From Acidobacteriaceae bacterium (GTDB taxonomy: Bacteria; Acidobacteriota; Terriglobia; Terriglobales; Acidobacteriaceae): DNA of 6,817 nucleotides. Shown one piece after another: positions 1-6,508 of this stretch (its first letter is position 1; each line of letters starts with the position of its first letter). Position numbers and translations under genes: made by a program. The notes beneath the pieces were generated by a model. The model saw only the letters and a program-made list of their open reading frames with translations. It searched no databases and was not told the DNA's origin. Location: NCBI GenBank assembly GCA_003139975.1, contig PLHN01000448.1, forward strand, positions 1-6,817, read 5' to 3'.

Positions 1-72
1 ATCCCCCTGCATGTAGGCCACGAGCGAGTTCGTGGTGCCGAGATCGATTCCTACTATGTAGTCAGTAGCCAT
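1..72 (-). CDS. Hsp70-family chaperone (DnaK-like), N-terminal 24 codons only
   Basis: Read leftward from an ATG at 72-70, the frame stays open to the window edge and gives MATDYIVGIDLGTTNSLVAY followed by MQGD. GIDLGTTNS is the phosphate-1 loop of the Hsp70/actin-fold ATPase domain. Hsp70 proteins are cytoplasmic ATP-driven chaperones working with J-domain and GrpE partners. The rest of the gene lies outside the window, so DnaK itself cannot be separated from an Hsp70 paralogue such as HscA; the NSLVAY variant (rather than NSVVAV) hints at a paralogue. No Shine-Dalgarno sequence is visible upstream of the ATG on this strand (the adjacent bases read TCTACCCA). It is divergent from mntR, and a long inverted repeat begins about 15 bp upstream of its start. 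Confidence 0.88.
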   Translation of the reverse strand, partial: MATDYIVGIDLGTTNSLVAYMQGD

Positions 73-86
73 TGGGTAGAGAATTG

Positions 87-234
87 CAGAGGTCAGAGGT
101 CAGATTGCAGAGGTGAAAACCAAACCAGGCGAGGCCACCGCCTTTCCCCCCAGGCAAAGACGCATTCTTAATTCTTGTGATGTTCATTCCGCGGAAAAAG
201 GTTTTCACCTCTGCAATCTGACCTCTTACCTCTG
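87..234. repeat. Long imperfect inverted repeat in the Hsp70-mntR divergent region
   Basis: The arms are 87-121 and 200-234, 35 bp each with a single mismatch (94 against 227) and a 26-bp perfect core (96-121 against 200-225). They are separated by 78 bp. Each arm carries short internal direct repeats of the type (C)AGAGGT(C/A), so the arm is itself a degenerate tandem. The loop contains a small hairpin, AGGCG 127-131 with CGCCT 139-143. The sequence has no coding potential. It could be a nested insertion of two copies of a dispersed repeat in opposite orientation, a miniature element, or a cruciform/bidirectional terminator-like structure between divergent genes. Similar GAGGTCAG strings are, from memory, common between genes in Acidobacteriota. 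Confidence 0.85.
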
Positions 235-259
235 ACCTTTCTAGGGTCGTCGAAATCCG

Positions 260-276
260 CGTTAACTGCGCTTAAT
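260..276 (+). promoter_or_regulatory. Putative MntR operator upstream of mntR
   Basis: The sequence is CGTTAACTGCGCTTAAT. It contains TTAA-N6-TTAA (262-275) and matches 14 of 17 positions of the reverse complement of 993-1009 in front of mntH; the mismatches all lie in the central spacer. It overlaps the proposed -35 of mntR and ends 7 bp before the -10, the position expected for a repressor. The architecture resembles, from memory, the streptococcal SloR/ScaR recognition element (TTAACTTGACTTAA). Binding by the product of the adjacent gene is an inference. Confidence 0.6.
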
Positions 277-289
277 CCCGCCGTATAAT
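262..289 (+). promoter_or_regulatory. Promoter of mntR, predicted leaderless transcript
   Basis: A perfect -10 hexamer TATAAT lies at 284-289. A -35-like TTAACT at 262-267 (4 of 6 to TTGACA) is spaced 16 bp from it. Transcription would begin around 295-298, at or just before the GTG start codon at 299, so the mRNA would have essentially no 5' leader. This agrees with the absence of a Shine-Dalgarno sequence before that codon. Confidence 0.65.
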
Positions 290-298
290 GCGGTTCAC

Positions 299-982
299 GT
301 GATTACTGTTTCCAAAGAGGATTATCTCAAGGCGATTCTTGAGGCGGAGGGCGAGGGCGAGACCGTGATCTCGGCTACGCTGGCGCACTGGCTCAAGGTT
401 TCGCCTCCGGCCGTAACCATGGCCGTGCGGCGGCTGAAGAAAGACGGGTTAGTCCGCGTCAATAGCGACGGCCGCGTGCGCTTGAACGCGGCCGGACTCA
501 GAATCGCACGCAAGCTTACCGAGCGCCACCACCTGATTGAGCGCATGCTCACCGAAATTTTCGGGATGGAGTGGTACCAGGTGCACGACGAGGCAGAACG
601 GCTGGAGCACGCGGTTTCTCCGGCGTTTGAAGCGCGGCTGGTGGCGAAGCTGGGTCGCGGACGGCCCTGTCCGCACGGAAATCTCAGTGAACTGGAAAGC
701 CCGGCCAGCCGGCGGCGGCGAGGACTGGTGCTGCTCTCGGAAGCCGAACCCGGTCAGAATTACGCGGTCAGCGGGATCTATGAACGCGACCGGCATCTGC
801 TGGAATTTTTAGAGGCGCGCGGGATTCGTCCGGGGGCCCGGCTCAGCTTGCTTGAGCGTAATTACGACAAGACTCTCTCCATCAAGACGGGCGCGGGAAA
901 AACCGGGTCGCGCCGCATGGTGCTGGGACGCTCGGCGGCGGAGAGAATCTGGGTTTCCCACCTGCGCTCCCGTTCCGCATAA
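299..982 (+). CDS. mntR: Manganese-type DtxR/MntR-family metalloregulator with FeoA-like C-terminal domain
   Basis: This is a 227-residue transcriptional repressor of the DtxR family, which binds DNA as a metal-loaded dimer. The winged helix-turn-helix is at about 5-63 (VSPPAVTMAVRRLKKDGL at 34-51), the metal-binding/dimerisation domain at about 64-140, and an SH3/FeoA-like domain at about 150-222. Visible metal ligands are Asp8, His77, Glu81, His96, Glu100, Glu103 and His104. Asp8 and Glu100 replace the Met10 and Cys102 of iron-sensing DtxR and match Asp8/Glu99 of Mn-sensing MntR. Lys11 stands where B. subtilis MntR has Glu11. A CPHG motif (124-127) with Glu81 resembles the secondary site of the SloR/ScaR type, whose full-length layout it shares. 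The GTG start gives an N-terminus (ITVSKEDYL) that aligns with family starts; no Shine-Dalgarno is present, but the promoter predicts a leaderless message. mntH follows 73 bp downstream. Family assignment is firm; Mn specificity is inferred from ligands and neighbour. Confidence 0.93.
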   Translation: MITVSKEDYLKAILEAEGEGETVISATLAHWLKVSPPAVTMAVRRLKKDGLVRVNSDGRVRLNAAGLRIARKLTERHHLIERMLTEIFGMEWYQVHDEAERLEHAVSPAFEARLVAKLGRGRPCPHGNLSELESPASRRRRGLVLLSEAEPGQNYAVSGIYERDRHLLEFLEARGIRPGARLSLLERNYDKTLSIKTGAGKTGSRRMVLGRSAAERIWVSHLRSRSA

Positions 983-992
983 TTTCCATATC

Positions 993-1009
993 ATTAACCA
1001 TAGTTAACG
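993..1009 (-). promoter_or_regulatory. Putative MntR operator upstream of mntH
   Basis: The plus strand reads ATTAACCATAGTTAACG, containing the perfect inverted repeat TTAAC (994-998), CATA spacer, GTTAA (1003-1007). Its reverse complement matches the site at 260-276 at 14 of 17 positions. It lies 47 bp before the mntH start codon. Possible -10 hexamers just after it are TAGTAT (1010-1015) and TATACC (1020-1025), each 4 of 6 and without a good -35, so the exact promoter is unresolved. The location fits repression of mntH by the upstream regulator. Confidence 0.62.
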
Positions 1010-1055
1010 TAGTATTGTGTATACCAGTTGACCTGGGGTACTTCCGGAACCATCC

Positions 1056-2531
1056 ATGAAGTCTGACCGGCCCACACAAGGCGAAGCTGCAGCTGGCCAT
1101 GGCGCCGGCGCCGCCGATGGTGGCACAGGCGCAGCGGCCAACGTTGCGGCCTCCAGCACCGGGTCGTCCAACACCCACGTGTCTCTGGAAGGTGTGCACC
1201 ACACGGTCGAAGTGCCGCATCATCAGGCGGGATTCTGGCAGCAGTGGCGGGCTTTCGTTGGCCCGGCAATTCTGGTCAGCGTCGGATACATGGACCCCGG
1301 CAACTGGGGGACCGACCTTCAGGGCGGCGCGCAATTCAAGTACGGACTGCTGTGGGTGGTTGGGCTTGCCAGTCTCATCGCAATTTTCATGCAGGTGATT
1401 TCCGCGCGGCTCGGCGTGGTCACCGGCAAAGACCTCGCGCAATGCTGCCGCGACTGGTATCCGGCCTGGACGCGCTGGCCCAACTGGCTGATGAGCGAGA
1501 TGGCCATCGGAGCCTGCGATCTGGCGGAAGTGCTGGGCAGCGCGGTGGCGCTCAACCTGATGTTTCATATTCCGCTGCTCTGGGCCGTCATTATTACTGG
1601 TCTCGATGTTCTGCTTCTGCTCGCCTTGCAGCGGTTCGGCATGCGGACGATCGAAGCGATTGTGTTGCTTCTGATTGCCACGATCTCGGTTTGCTATTTC
1701 ATCGAGATTTTCATTCTTCCTGAAACCCAGCCGAGCTTTCTGGAAATGGGACGTGCCTTGCTTCTGCCGCGTCTGGGGCAGGCCGGGATGATCTACATTG
1801 CGATCGGGATTATCGGCGCGACGGTCATGCCGCACAATCTGTATTTGCATTCGGCGCTGGTGCAGAGCCGGCAACTCCAGAAAGACGACGCTTCCATCCG
1901 CCGCGCAATTCAGTTCAATACCATCGATTCGATTGTCGCCCTCACCATCGCGTTCTTTGTCAACGCCGCGATTCTGGTTCTTGCGGCAACCGTCTTCTTT
2001 GGCAAGCACAGCGTAACAGTGGGCGGTGGGCAGGTGGTCACCTTCAGCGCCAACAGCGACTGGATTCGCGTTGCCTACCTGACGCTGGCGCCACTTTTGG
2101 GGACGGCGGCCGCGAGCACTTTGTTTGCGGTGGCGCTGCTGGCCAGCGGGCAGAGCAGCACCATCACCGGCACGCTCGCCGGGCAGGTTGTGATGGAAGG
2201 CTTCATGCACTGGCGAATCAAGCCATGGGTGCGGCGGCTGATCACGCGCACGCTGGCGATCTTGCCGGCGGTGGTGATCATCGGCCTGCGCGGAGACAGC
2301 AGCGTCACCGATCTGCTTACGTTGAGCCAGGTGGTGCTGGCGCTGCAATTGCCGTTTGCCATGTTCCCGCTGCTGCAGTTCACCAGTTCCGGCAAGCGAA
2401 TGGGAGCATGGAAGAACGGCGCGTTTCTGCTGGCGGCGGGATGGGCGAGTGCTATTCTGATCACCGCCATGGATCTTTACGGGTTGCCGGATTCGCTGCG
2501 GGCCGCCTGGCAGGTTGTCGTGGGCGGATAA
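1056..2531 (+). CDS. mntH: Nramp-family divalent metal (manganese) transporter MntH
   Basis: This 491-residue inner-membrane protein is a proton-coupled importer of Mn2+ (also Fe2+) with a LeuT-like fold. Metal-site motifs are intact: DPGN at 80-83 in TM1 and A255-T-V-M258-P-H260 in TM6, where the conserved Met favours transition metals over Ca/Mg. The family signature GQSSTITGTLAGQVVMEGF lies at 365-383. About 11 hydrophobic segments are readable, roughly at 66-80, 97-116, 145-170, 173-191, 198-221, 242-262, 288-314, 339-364, 395-411, 420-441 and 455-475. The first ~58 residues are a hydrophilic extension: an Ala/Gly/Ser-rich low-complexity tract (9-39), then a His-bearing stretch (VHHTVEVPHH, 47-56). 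The ATG has only a weak GGA upstream (1046-1048). It follows mntR by 73 bp with a shared operator-like site, so control by Mn status is likely. A REPIN-like repeat starts 21 bp after the stop. Function is firm; preference for Mn over Fe is inferred. Confidence 0.95.
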   Translation: MKSDRPTQGEAAAGHGAGAADGGTGAAANVAASSTGSSNTHVSLEGVHHTVEVPHHQAGFWQQWRAFVGPAILVSVGYMDPGNWGTDLQGGAQFKYGLLWVVGLASLIAIFMQVISARLGVVTGKDLAQCCRDWYPAWTRWPNWLMSEMAIGACDLAEVLGSAVALNLMFHIPLLWAVIITGLDVLLLLALQRFGMRTIEAIVLLLIATISVCYFIEIFILPETQPSFLEMGRALLLPRLGQAGMIYIAIGIIGATVMPHNLYLHSALVQSRQLQKDDASIRRAIQFNTIDSIVALTIAFFVNAAILVLAATVFFGKHSVTVGGGQVVTFSANSDWIRVAYLTLAPLLGTAAASTLFAVALLASGQSSTITGTLAGQVVMEGFMHWRIKPWVRRLITRTLAILPAVVIIGLRGDSSVTDLLTLSQVVLALQLPFAMFPLLQFTSSGKRMGAWKNGAFLLAAGWASAILITAMDLYGLPDSLRAAWQVVVGG

Positions 2532-2552
2532 GGAAACCTTCGACCGGGCGAT

Positions 2553-2626
2553 TGATTTTGGGTGGCGCAGCGGTTCATCGCTGCGATAACCACCGCGTTT
2601 TTTAATGACGGCTTTAGCCGCTGAGG
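2553..2626 (+). repeat. REPIN-like double-hairpin repeat, copy 1 (3' of mntH)
   Basis: This 74-bp element is shared with 6035-6106. Hairpin 1 is CGCAGCGG (2566-2573), loop TTCA, TCGCTGCG (2578-2585), 8 pairs including one G-T. Hairpin 2 is CGGC (2609-2612), loop TTTA, GCCG (2617-2620). The outer strings CAGCGG (2568-2573) and CCGCTG (2618-2623) are also complementary, so the whole element can fold as one long arm, as in REP doublets. It starts 21 bp after the mntH stop in the same orientation as the gene. It may stabilise or end the mRNA, or be a non-autonomous mobile element of the kind moved by TnpA-REP transposases; neither is shown here. Confidence 0.85.
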
Positions 2627-2759
2627 GTCATCTCGCCACGTAAACGGCCTTTTTTTCGCAGCCTCTAAAGCGATACCCTGAACCAAAGCGCTGGTTTTCA
2701 AACTTCTTTAAGTCCGCCGTGGAAAGTGGGACAATTCTCATCCTCGAAACAGGACCTCT

Positions 2760-3176
2760 ATGTATGACACCATTCTCGTGACGCTGGACGGCACGGCAAC
2801 CGACCGCGCCATCATTGAGCACATCAAGGAACTCGCCAAACTCGCGCACAGCCGGCTGGTGCTGCTGCATGTCGCCGATGGTTGGGCCGCGCGCACCTAC
2901 GGGCGTGACGCTGTGAGCCCTGAAATCTCGGAAGACACTGCTTACCTCGAAACAGTTCGCGCCGAGTTTCAGGCTGCAGGAATAACGGCCGAAGCGGAAC
3001 TGGCTTACGGCGAACCGGCCGAACAAATTATCAAGTGGGTGAAGCAGAAAGGGTGCGATCTGGTGGCCATGAGCACTCACGGACACCGCCTGCTGGCCGA
3101 CATATTTCTCGGGGCGACCGCCACCCGGGTTCGGCACAACATCAGCGCGCCGGTACTGCTGTTGCGGGCAAAATGA
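2760..3176 (+). CDS. Universal stress protein (UspA family), single domain
   Basis: At 138 residues this has the usual length of a one-domain cytoplasmic Usp. It opens with YDTILVTLDGT, where Asp10 matches the conserved nucleotide-contacting Asp of ATP-binding members, and ends with the family strand APVLLLRAK. The ATP-loop consensus G-2x-G-9x-G-(S/T) appears as S105-T-H-G108-9x-G118-A119-T120: the spacing is kept, but the first Gly is Ser and the Ser/Thr after the last Gly is Ala. Nucleotide binding is therefore uncertain. These proteins act as dimers in stress survival, with poorly defined biochemistry. The ATG at 2760 is preceded by AGGA (2751-2754) at 5-bp spacing. It lies 228 bp after mntH across a repeat and 129 bp before acnA, so it is probably its own transcription unit. 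No clear promoter was found; a weak candidate is TTTAAG (2707-2712) with GACAAT (2730-2735), 17-bp spacing. Confidence 0.93.
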   Translation: MYDTILVTLDGTATDRAIIEHIKELAKLAHSRLVLLHVADGWAARTYGRDAVSPEISEDTAYLETVRAEFQAAGITAEAELAYGEPAEQIIKWVKQKGCDLVAMSTHGHRLLADIFLGATATRVRHNISAPVLLLRAK

Positions 3177-3220
3177 CCGCTGAGTCGTCCTGCAGCCCTT
3201 ACGCAATTCTCCTCGAAGGA

Positions 3221-3252
3221 CTAAACTAGTACGTTTAGCTGCAAGTCGCAGC
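3221..3252 (+). promoter_or_regulatory. Two abutting inverted repeats in the acnA upstream region
   Basis: CTAAAC (3221-3226) and GTTTAG (3233-3238) form a perfect 6-bp inverted repeat around a 6-bp spacer, TAGTAC. Directly after it, GCTGC (3238-3242) pairs with GCAGC (3248-3252) around AAGTC; the two share base 3238. They lie 54-85 bp before the acnA start. The first could be an operator of a dimeric regulator. Alternatively both could be hairpins in the acnA mRNA leader. No regulator can be named, and no good -35/-10 pair was found to decide between the two. Confidence 0.45.
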
Positions 3253-3305
3253 ATCGGCCTGCATCACTAAGTTTTGTCCAACATCCATAACTCAGGAAGG
3301 CAATC

Positions 3306-6005
3306 ATGTCCGCAAACAGTTTCGGCGCACGCGCAACCTTTAAGGTCGGCAACAAGGAATACGAACTCTACCGCATTGACGCCCTCGACAAGCAGGGTAT
3401 CTCAACCACCCACCTGCCATTTTCGCTCCGCATTCTGCTCGAGAACCTGCTGCGCACCGAGGACGGACGCAATGTGACGCCCGGAGAGATTCGCGCGCTC
3501 GCCGGTTGGAACAAGAACTCGAAGCCGGAAAAGGAAATTGCATTCACGCCCAGCCGCGTACTGTTGCAGGATTTCACGGGCGTGCCCGCGGTAGTCGATC
3601 TGGCCGCGATGCGCGATGCCATGAAGCGCCTGGGCGGCGACGCCAAGCTGATCAACCCTTTGCAACCCGCCGAGCTGGTGATCGACCACTCCGTGCAGGT
3701 GGATGAATTCGGCACGCCGCAGGCTCTGGACATGAATGCGCTGCTCGAATTCCAGCGCAATAAAGAGCGCTACGCTTTCTTGCGGTGGGGGCAGACCGGC
3801 TTCCGCAATCTAGCGATTGTGCCCCCGGATACGGGCATCGTGCATCAGGTCAATCTGGAATATCTGGCGCGTGTGGTTTTTGTGCATACAGAAGCAGCGG
3901 GCGGCAAGCGCACGGCGTACCCCGACACGCTCGTCGGCACCGATTCCCACACCACCATGATTAACGGCCTCGGCGTGCTGGGCTGGGGCGTCGGCGGAAT
4001 CGAAGCCGAGGCGGCCATGCTCGGCCAGCCGGTCTCCATGCTGATTCCGCTGGTGGTGGGAGTGAAGTTGAGCGGGCGCCTGCGCGAAGGCGCGACGGCA
4101 ACCGACCTTGTCCTCACCATTACCGAAATGCTGCGCAAGCATGGCGTGGTCGGCAAGTTTGTCGAATACTATGGTCCCGGGTTGCACGATCTGCCGCTGG
4201 CCGATCGCGCCACCATCGCCAACATGTCCCCGGAATACGGCGCTACCTGCGGTATTTTCCCGATCGATAAAGAAACGCTCCGCTACCTCAAGCTCACCGG
4301 GCGCAGCGAAGAGCAGATTGCATTGGTGGAAGCATACGCGCGCGAGCAGGGAATGTTCCACGATGCCAAGACCCCGGAAGCGGAATATTCCGAGCTGCTC
4401 ACCCTGGACCTTTCGACGATCGAGCCTTGTTTGGCGGGGCCGAAGCGGCCGCAGGATCGCGTAGTGCTCTCGAAGGCGGGCGAGTCGTTTGAGAAGGCGC
4501 TGCCGGGCCTGGTCAAGGCCGCGAAAAGCGAACCGAAAGCCGCTGGCAACGGCCATCTGCATCACGGCAGCGTGGTGATTGCCGCAATCACATCTTGCAC
4601 GAATACGTCGAATCCGTCGGTGCTGATCGCTGCCGGGTTATTGGCGAAGAAGGCGGTCGAAAAAGGCCTCACCGTTCCGCCGTTCGTGAAGACTTCGCTG
4701 GCCCCGGGTTCGAAAGTCGTTCACGACTATCTGGAAAAAGCCGGGCTGACGCCCTATCTCGAAAAACTCAAATTCCACATTGTCGGCTACGGCTGCACTA
4801 CCTGCATCGGGAACTCGGGCCCGCTGCCGGCCGAGGTTTCAAAGGAAATTGAGGACAAGAATCTGGTGGTGGCCTCGGTGCTCTCGGGCAATCGCAATTT
4901 TGAGGGACGCATTAGTTCAGAAGTTCGCGCTAACTACCTGATGTCTCCTCCGCTGGTGGTCGCCTTCGCGCTGGCGGGGCGGATTGACATTGATCTGCGC
5001 AAGGATCCGATCGGCAAGGGGAAGGACGGTAAGGATGTCTACCTCGTCGATATCTGGCCCGCGCAATCGGAGATCGAACATGCGCTGGCGGGCGCCATTT
5101 CGGCGGAGATGTTCCGCAAGAGCTACGCCGAGGTTTACTCGGGTGACGAGCGCTGGCGCTCGCTGGCCGTTCCCAAGGGCGACGTGTATGCCTGGGAGCA
5201 GGATTCCACCTACATTCGCAAGGCGCCGTACTTTGACGATATGGCGCTGAAGCCGTCGGCCGTCGAAGACATCCGGGGAGCGCGCGTGCTCGCGGTGCTA
5301 GGCGACAGCATTACCACCGACCACATCTCCCCTGCCGGCTCGATCAAGAAAGACGGCCCCGCGGGCAAGTACCTGATCGCCCATGGCGTGCAGCCCGCCG
5401 ATTTCAATTCCTACGGCTCGCGCCGCGGCAATCATGAAGTGATGGTTCGCGGAACGTTCGCCAATGTTCGCCTGCGCAACAAAATGGTGAACACCGAAGG
5501 CGGATATACGCGCCACTTGCCGGATGGCACCGAGATGTCGATCTTCGAAGCGTCCGAAAAGTATCACGCGGAGCAAGTGCCGCTGGTGATTCTTGCCGGG
5601 AAAGAATATGGCTCAGGCTCGTCACGCGATTGGGCTGCCAAAGGTCCGCGTCTCCTTGGCGTCCGCGCCGTGATCGCCGAAAGCTACGAGCGCATCCATC
5701 GCTCGAACCTGGTTGGCATGGGAATTCTGCCCCTGCAGTTCTTGCCGGGAGTGACTGCCGAATCGCTCGCGCTGACCGGTCAGGAAGTTTTTGAGATCGT
5801 GGGGATCAGCGACCTGGTCGAGAAATATTCCGCCGGCCGCAAAATCACCGTGCGCGTCTCAGGCGGCAAGGTCAGTGAATTCCAGGCCATCGTCCGCATC
5901 GATACCCCGCAGGAAGCGCTCTATTACGCAAACGGCGGCATCCTGCAGTACGTGCTGCGCCAGTTGCTGGCCGGAAAAGAGCAGCCGGAAGCCGTGACGG
6001 CGTAA
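3306..6005 (+). CDS. acnA: Aconitate hydratase A (aconitase, AcnA/IRP1 type)
   Basis: This 899-residue cytoplasmic enzyme isomerises citrate and isocitrate through cis-aconitate in the TCA cycle, using a [4Fe-4S] cluster. The length matches the AcnA/IRP1 group. Cluster ligands are Cys431 ([10 protein letters not shown]) and Cys497/Cys500 ([13 protein letters not shown]), the same spacing as E. coli AcnA and human IRP1. Other landmarks in order are [16 protein letters not shown] (88-103), DHSVQVD (127-133), [13 protein letters not shown] (180-192), [19 protein letters not shown] (213-231), the start of the swivel domain near [14 protein letters not shown] (666-679), [13 protein letters not shown] (701-713), and [18 protein letters not shown] (768-785) with the catalytic SSRD. 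The stretch at 172-177 reads VPPDTG where many relatives have a Gly in place of Asp175. A strong Shine-Dalgarno AGGAAGG (3294-3300) lies 5 bp before the ATG. The gene appears monocistronic; a repeat begins 29 bp after the stop. 2-methylaconitate hydratase activity is possible but unsupported by any prp neighbour. Confidence 0.98.
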   Translation: MSANSFGARATFKVGNKEYELYRIDALDKQGISTTHLPFSLRILLENLLRTEDGRNVTPGEIRALAGWNKNSKPEKEIAFTPSRVLLQDFTGVPAVVDLAAMRDAMKRLGGDAKLINPLQPAELVIDHSVQVDEFGTPQALDMNALLEFQRNKERYAFLRWGQTGFRNLAIVPPDTGIVHQVNLEYLARVVFVHTEAAGGKRTAYPDTLVGTDSHTTMINGLGVLGWGVGGIEAEAAMLGQPVSMLIPLVVGVKLSGRLREGATATDLVLTITEMLRKHGVVGKFVEYYGPGLHDLPLADRATIANMSPEYGATCGIFPIDKETLRYLKLTGRSEEQIALVEAYAREQGMFHDAKTPEAEYSELLTLDLSTIEPCLAGPKRPQDRVVLSKAGESFEKALPGLVKAAKSEPKAAGNGHLHHGSVVIAAITSCTNTSNPSVLIAAGLLAKKAVEKGLTVPPFVKTSLAPGSKVVHDYLEKAGLTPYLEKLKFHIVGYGCTTCIGNSGPLPAEVSKEIEDKNLVVASVLSGNRNFEGRISSEVRANYLMSPPLVVAFALAGRIDIDLRKDPIGKGKDGKDVYLVDIWPAQSEIEHALAGAISAEMFRKSYAEVYSGDERWRSLAVPKGDVYAWEQDSTYIRKAPYFDDMALKPSAVEDIRGARVLAVLGDSITTDHISPAGSIKKDGPAGKYLIAHGVQPADFNSYGSRRGNHEVMVRGTFANVRLRNKMVNTEGGYTRHLPDGTEMSIFEASEKYHAEQVPLVILAGKEYGSGSSRDWAAKGPRLLGVRAVIAESYERIHRSNLVGMGILPLQFLPGVTAESLALTGQEVFEIVGISDLVEKYSAGRKITVRVSGGKVSEFQAIVRIDTPQEALYYANGGILQYVLRQLLAGKEQPEAVTA

Positions 6006-6034
6006 CAGGCTATAGAAAAAGTCGCCGTTTCCCC

Positions 6035-6106
6035 TGATTTTGGGTGGCGCAGCGCTTCAGCGCTGCGGTAAACCCGTTGTTTTTGACGCGGCTTTAGACG
6101 CTGAGG
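6035..6106 (+). repeat. REPIN-like double-hairpin repeat, copy 2 (3' of acnA)
   Basis: This 72-bp element aligns with 2553-2626 over its whole length with small gaps; the first 20 bases (TGATTTTGGGTGGCGCAGCG) are identical. Hairpin 1 is CGCAGCGC (6048-6055), loop TTCA, GCGCTGCG (6060-6067), 8 Watson-Crick pairs. The innermost pair is C-G here and G-T in copy 1, so the stem is kept while its bases differ. Hairpin 2, around a TTTA loop at about 6089-6102, has one internal mismatch but gains an outer pair. It begins 29 bp after the acnA stop in the same orientation as the gene. Confidence 0.85.
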
Positions 6107-6220
6107 TACTGACTCCTGCTAAGAAACGGATTTCTCCGCGGCCTGGTGGGCAACCGGAAGCGGTTACAGTGTAAGCGTATGTGAGCCTAGTGTTCTGCCC
6201 CACAAATTCACTGAATAAGT

Positions 6221-6260
6221 CTGTCATCCCGACCGGAGCGAAGCGGAGTGGAGGGACCTC
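6221..6260. repeat. Dispersed intergenic repeat of the CATCCCGACCGGAGCGAAGCGG type
   Basis: The 40-bp stretch contains CATCCCGACCGGAGCGAAGC followed by GGAGTGGAGGGACCTC. Translated in one frame it gives VIPTGAKRSGGT, a peptide string that, from memory, recurs in many spurious hypothetical proteins of soil bacteria because the DNA repeat is widespread. Only one copy lies in this window, so repeat status rests on recall. Short complementary ends (TCCC and GGGA) and an inner CCG/CGG pair allow weak folding. Confidence 0.55.
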
Positions 6261-6368
6261 ATCGCAATATGCCGTTTACCTCCGGGACAGTACGCTAGCA
6301 CACCTTGTCAAGCCCCGTTTGACCTCCCAGAAATCCCCAAGCCCCTTTCGTTTGTTGCCTCTGCACGC

Positions 6369-6382
6369 TATGTACGTACATA
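6369..6382. promoter_or_regulatory. Perfect 14-bp palindrome TATGTACGTACATA
   Basis: The sequence equals its own reverse complement with no spacer. It lies in an AT-rich stretch, about 127 bp before the -10-like TATAAT at 6509. It could be an operator for a dimeric regulator, but no regulator or target gene is visible and a chance occurrence is possible. Confidence 0.35.
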
Positions 6383-6508
6383 TGTGTATTCCAATAAATA
6401 TTTTGTTCGCCGACTATTCGCCTCTAACCAAGCCCATTTTGCAGCTGCATGACCGGTATGAAAGCGCCGCATATCTCGAGCAAACAGGCCCCACTTGACA
6501 ACCCGACT

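Noticed and set aside
288..302. A five-codon minigene (ATG CGG TTC ACG TGA) overlapping the mntR start, possibly a coupling leader peptide
   Set aside because: Its ATG lies within and just after the TATAAT -10 hexamer, so it would be upstream of the predicted transcription start and not transcribed.
1010..1055. A manganese riboswitch (yybP-ykoY type) in the mntH leader
   Set aside because: The space between any plausible start and the ATG is under 50 bases, too short for that riboswitch, and its conserved loops are not visible.
882..2348. A 488-codon open frame on the minus strand
   Set aside because: It lies antisense to mntR's end and most of mntH, whose product is a clear Nramp transporter. 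Its translation is a Gln/Asn/His/Arg-rich string without domains, as expected from the shadow of a GC-rich membrane-protein gene.
2641..2657. CGGCC followed by seven T bases, as an intrinsic terminator after mntH
   Set aside because: The only partner for CGGC is GCCG at 2617-2620, giving a 4-bp stem with a loop of more than 20 bases, which is not a convincing terminator hairpin.
3810..4565. A 251-codon open frame on the minus strand
   Set aside because: It is fully inside acnA in antisense, has no recognisable domain, and the sense frame is an unmistakable aconitase.
6181..6498. A 105-codon plus-strand open frame starting at GTG
   Set aside because: It translates through the dispersed repeat at 6221-6260 (VIPTGAKRSGGT), has no Shine-Dalgarno and no domain. 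It looks like a spurious frame over repeats.
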